Source: Juglans regia
Taxonomy: Eukaryota > Streptophyta > Magnoliopsida > Fagales > Juglandaceae
Assembly (NCBI RefSeq): GCF_001411555.2
Contig: NC_049914.1
Coordinates: 16,157,798 to 16,221,797 of the forward strand
DNA: 64,000 nucleotides
Direction: 5' to 3'
Positions within the stretch are counted from its first letter, which is position 1, and the number at the start of each line of letters is the position of its first letter. This document shows positions 60,232-64,000 of the stretch, in pieces. The notes beneath the pieces are model-generated. The model was given only the letters and a program-made list of their open reading frames with translations, was not told the DNA's origin and made no database searches. The position numbers and the translations under genes were made by a program.

Positions 60232-61936
60232 TTCCCGCCCCTAATAATATTGACTACCCATGATGGTTAACACCAACGAATGGAGCAAAAGGCATCTCGT
60301 ACCTATTTGTTAGGTACGTTGTATCGAAGGTTACAATGTCTCCGAAATACTCATAGGCCACTTGACTACAAGCATTAACCCAAAACACATTCTGTAACCT
60401 TCCCTTATCATCCACGTCCATGTTAGAAATGAAGCCATCATTCTGATCTCTCATTCTTTAGAAATACTGATTAAGTGTTTCGCCACTTTCTTTACCCAAC
60501 CTTAAATGTCTAGCCTTGTCAATGAAATTCCGACAATCTTCTCTTGAAACTGAAGATTCTCAAAACCTCATGCATCAACGACAAGAGAATAAAAATTCTT
60601 GTTCATTCGTATTCCATCTCGATCATTCAGGTTGAGGATCCTTTAACTGTATTCATCTAGACACTTATGAGATCGCAAGAGTCTTGTCTTCTTGGGGCTC
60701 ATAGTTATGTGGTTGTGCACATTTTCAACAGTAGTGAAAACCCACTTATTATTCTTGCTCAAGGTCGCATTTTCTCTCACCTTACAATCCGTTCTAGTTG
60801 TTGGCTGTGGCTTCAATATATTATTACTCTTAGGTTGGTACTTTCCACCATGAGCACAACCAATGGTCACATACACAAGCCTCCCATCCATAATCTCTCC
60901 TAGTCCTCTGTGTCCGTACACCAAAATCCTCTTGCTTGGGATGTTGCTTATAGTAGGTTGTAAGCTCTTTCACACTATCAAATTTCATACCAAATCTTGG
61001 TGCTTCAACTTGTACCTCATCATCTTGGACAACAGTGGTATCCTCTAAATCTTCATTTATGTCGAAAACTATTTCTAAAAATGGATTAGCATTAAAACAA
61101 TATTACAATCATTATAATCAAGGCAAATAAAACTATAATACCATCGGCATCATGAAAACTTTCATCAGTCATTCGTGATGTACTTCCAAGATTTTGTTCA
61201 AATTCTACAGCAGTTGGCATAGTTGAAGCCGGGGGCGCTTCTTGCCTCAAGTCCTCCGGATTACTCGGCGGAGGGTAGGGCATATAAGATGGCATCTGCT
61301 CAAACAGGCATGTTGTTAGGAAAAGTGGAATGACTCTAAACAAATTAACATGTTAATTTCTGGAATTTAAAAATTCAAATAAATATACCTGAAATGAATC
61401 ATCAAATGGGCTAAAAGTCTACCAGAGTACTCGGCGGACTGTATGGCATATTTACATCAAAATGATGCTGCAATTATGCTTATAATCTCGTTTGTTTTCA
61501 GAGATGAAATAAAATGAGATTAGATGAGTTGATATTAAAGTTAAAAATTTGAACAAAATATTGTTAGAATATATTTTTTAATATTATTTTTTTTTTGAGA
61601 TTTGAAAAAAAATTGAATTGTATATTTTATTTTGTGTAGGAATTTGGGTAAGTTGTAATGATGAGATGAGAGATGTTTTCAAAATTTTCAAAATTTTGGG
61701 TTTTAGTCTTGAAAGTAAACCAGGCGAATATGAGCATGTCAAATAAACTTTATTAAAAAATAAAAGATATCAACCTGCCTACTCACATGGTAGACGTTTG
61801 GATTTCCACCTCTATTTTGAAGAGTCATTAATGACTGCAAAGTCGACGTCGAAGGCCTATGTGGCATTCCATCTTCCACTTCCCCCATAACACTGAGACT
61901 AAGAATGTCTTCCGAAACTTTATAGGTGAAGAACAT
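60232..61936 (-). pseudogene. FAR1-RELATED SEQUENCE (FRS)-like pseudogene
   Basis: On the minus strand: N-terminal Pro-rich exons (61739-61936 with MPHRPSTSTLQ; 61390-61480 with NMPYSPPS; 61140-61310 with MPYPPPSNPEDL), then the FAR1 DNA-binding domain (CAHGGKYQPKS about 60860, TTRTDCKVREN about 60790, KWVFTTVENVHNH about 60730), then the start of the MULE-type domain (NVFWVNACSQVAYEYFGD and FDTTYLTNRYEMPFAPFVG about 60260-60390). Stops near 60640, 60574, 60460 and 60246 and at least one frameshift. The rest of the transposase-like and SWIM domains is missing. FRS proteins are transcription regulators derived from MULE transposases. This copy is dead. Confidence 0.82.
61487..61682 (+). mobile_element. 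AT-rich MITE, TTTGGATA family, copy 3
   Basis: CTCGTTTGTTTTCAGAGATG at the left, then ATATTGTTAGAATATATTTT, GAGATTTGAAAAAAAATTGA and AATGATGAGATGAGAGATG. Same order as the copies at 388 and 45230. Confidence 0.75.
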
Positions 61937-62500
61937 GATGGCAAAAGAAGAAAAAAGAAGATTAAACTCTCATACGTAATGCAGAATCTGGAAATATAAG
62001 CACTTTCTACATAAATGAAATACAAATGTACAATGATTGTCTGAAGCTGATGAGAAGGCTTAGTCTGAAACTGATTGGTACACAATATGCCTAATGCAAT
62101 AGGTAGCTCATGACAATCCCAGCCAGGTACAGATTTCACTTTGGAGTTTTCAAAGAGCTGCTCAAAGACAGAATAAAATGATAAGAATAAACTAAATTTA
62201 TTTTTTTTAACATATATAGTTTCACAGATTCATAAAAAAAAAACTAAATCCACAAGCTTATTGTGTCAAATAAAGTTAATTTTGTCATTATTACTTAGGA
62301 GCTTGAAATGCTGTGATACTTGTATGAACAGAAAAAATAAAAACAAATAACTCTCAGTGAGCGGAAACAGATCTTTCCAAATCATGGAATCCATTGAATC
62401 ATGTAGCAAGTATTTAGTCAGTCTATTTTCTCGATGTCTTTTTACTTATCAATGTGAATATTTGAGCAAAGTCACCACCTCAATCGAGGTGAGTATATCT
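61937..62500. other. Intergenic, nothing recognised
   Basis: AT-rich sequence between the FRS pseudogene and copia element F. A short open frame above 61937 could be a further FRS exon but I cannot support it. Confidence 0.4.
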
Positions 62501-62508
62501 TCTATATA

Positions 62509-62645
62509 TTGACAATTACAATATGTATAAAAGGAAAGAATTTATAATGGAAAGAATTAATTTTGTACAAATGAATCTCCTAAGATCAAGATCAATATGT
62601 CAAGCCGAGTATTAAGGAAACGTCTAAGGTAATGTATCCTTGACA
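62509..62645 (-). repeat. 3' LTR region of copia F (outer end unsure)
   Basis: On the minus strand a polypurine tract CTTGCGGGGGG (62646-62656) is followed by TGTCAAGGATACATTACC, the LTR start at 62645. The outer end near 62509 is not proven. Confidence 0.55.
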
Positions 62646-64000
62646 CCCCCCGCAAGTTGAGCGTCAGATTTGAACGGACATGACGCTTGGTAAGAAAGAA
62701 TTCAAAGAGAGAGTGAGAAACACTTTTGGTGAAAAGATCGGCAACCTGTAGATGAGAGGGCACATATTGAGTGCAAAGTTTGCTAGTAACAACAAGTTCC
62801 CGAAGAAAGTAATAATCCAATTCAACATGCTTGGCCCGTTTGTGAGAAACGGGATTGGAGCTTAAGAATATTGCACTTTTGTTGTCACATAAGAGAATAG
62901 GCTTTTGGGTAACGGGAACCTTGAGATCATGAAGTAGATGGGTGAGCCAAAGGAGTTCAGCGACAATAGTTGCAAGAGCTCAATACTCAGACTCACAGCT
63001 AGAACAGGAAACAGTGGGTTGCTTCTTAGCACTCTAAGAAACCAAATTATCGCCAAGGTAAATGGAATAGCTAGAGGTGGAACTGCGAGTATCGGGACAA
63101 CCAGCCCAGTCAGCATCAGAGTAAGCAACAAGGGCACCAGAAGCAGCAGAAGGGCGAAAAGTAAGGCCAAAGTGAAGTGTGCCCTCGACATAACGTAAGA
63201 TGCGCTTGACAGCAAGAAAGTGATCTGTAGTAGGGGCATGTAGAAACTGACTGACAGAGTTAATAGCATGAGCAATATCAGGGCGAGTGATGGTTAGGTA
63301 TTGAAGGGCACCAACTAGAGATCTCTAGAGAGTGGGGTCCAAGAAAGCAGGACCATCGCCAGTCAAATGCTGAGATACGACCATAGGAGTGTGAATAGGC
63401 TTGCTATCGAGTAACTGTGCTCTAGTCCGAATATCCCGAGCATACTTCAGCTGACTGATAAAGAGACCATTAGGAGTGGGAGTAGCTTCCAGACCAAGAA
63501 AGTAGCTAAGAGTGCCCAAATCCTTGGTGGCAAACTCAGAATTGAGCTTACGAGCAAAGCTGTTAAGAAGAGAAGAGTTGTTGCTAGTAATGATAATATC
63601 ATCAACATACAAGAGCAAATAAATAGTGTCAGACTGTTGATGAAAGACAAAGAGAGAGGTGTCTGCACGGCTGCAAGAAAACCCAAGGGTGAGAAGAAAG
63701 GAATTGAAGCGCTAAAACTAGGCATGGGGAGTCTGTTTGAGTCCATAGAGAGCTTTCTTCAACTGACAAACATGATTCGGGTACGGAGGGTCAATGTACC
63801 CTGGAGGTTGTTCCATATAGACATTTTCAGTGAGAGTGCCATTGAGGAATGCATTCTTCACATGAAGTTGGTGGAGAGGCAATCTATTGGTGACAGCAAG
63901 AGAGACCACAACACGAACAGTAGTAGCCTTAATAACAGGACTGAAAGTATCAGTATAATCAAGACCAGGTACCTGAGTATAACCTTTGGCCACAAGATGA
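62646..64000 (-). mobile_element. Ty1-copia element F, 3' part, runs off window
   Basis: On the minus strand: reverse transcriptase from the window edge ([39 protein letters not shown]; 63718-63993), then YVDDIIITSNNSSLLN and KDLGTLSYFLGLE (63325-63618), then RNase H (QVADLFTKSVS near 62720). Frame breaks near 63715, 63330 and 63010. Gag, protease and integrase would lie beyond 64000. Confidence 0.88.

Overview
This window looks like nuclear DNA of a woody eudicot. The evidence is AT-rich sequence, genes split by GT-AG introns, plant Ty1-copia elements primed by the initiator-Met tRNA (TGGTATCAGAGC), TRIM, LINE, SINE and MITE insertions, and two single-copy plant transporter genes. An AT-rich MITE family starting near TTTGGATA..GAGATGAGAT, seen four times, makes me lean towards Fagales (walnut, hickory or oak relatives), but only weakly.

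Layout. Positions 1-37851 (+) hold 17 exons of one major-facilitator gene of the ZINC INDUCED FACILITATOR-LIKE (ZIFL) family. Its first exon or exons lie outside the window. All splice junctions keep frame to the stop at 37851, although the introns carry most of the mobile DNA seen here. The 17.4-kb intron (3727-21108) holds two truncated copia elements joined head to head, a complete copia element with target-site duplication (TSD) TGTTC, repeat arrays and a 5'-truncated LINE. The 7.3-kb intron (22934-30240) holds a three-layer nest: an antisense TRIM interrupted by a copia element, whose 3' LTR is interrupted by a solo LTR. Each layer has a TSD (the TRIM one imperfect). Later introns hold a MULE-like MITE, small hairpin MITEs and a 258-bp tandem duplication.

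Positions 38115-50700 are repeats: a SINE, a deleted antisense copia element with an internal duplication, a 2.9-kb solo LTR (TSD GAATG), a MITE, and pieces of copia and probable gypsy elements. Positions 51348-56752 (-) hold a complete nine-exon gene for the DUR3 urea-proton symporter (704 codons), with a hairpin MITE in its upstream region. Positions 57400-62500 hold a degenerate short-repeat block, a decaying GRF-type zinc-finger gene (+) and, facing it, a FAR1-related (FRS) pseudogene (-). The right edge (62500-64000) is the 3' part of another antisense copia element.

The two functional genes are unrelated membrane transporters: ZIFL (organic anion, metal or potassium homeostasis) and DUR3 (urea uptake). 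I see no operon-like or clustered system and no convincing new multi-gene system. The notable content is the insertion history inside the ZIFL introns and the small decaying genes at the right.
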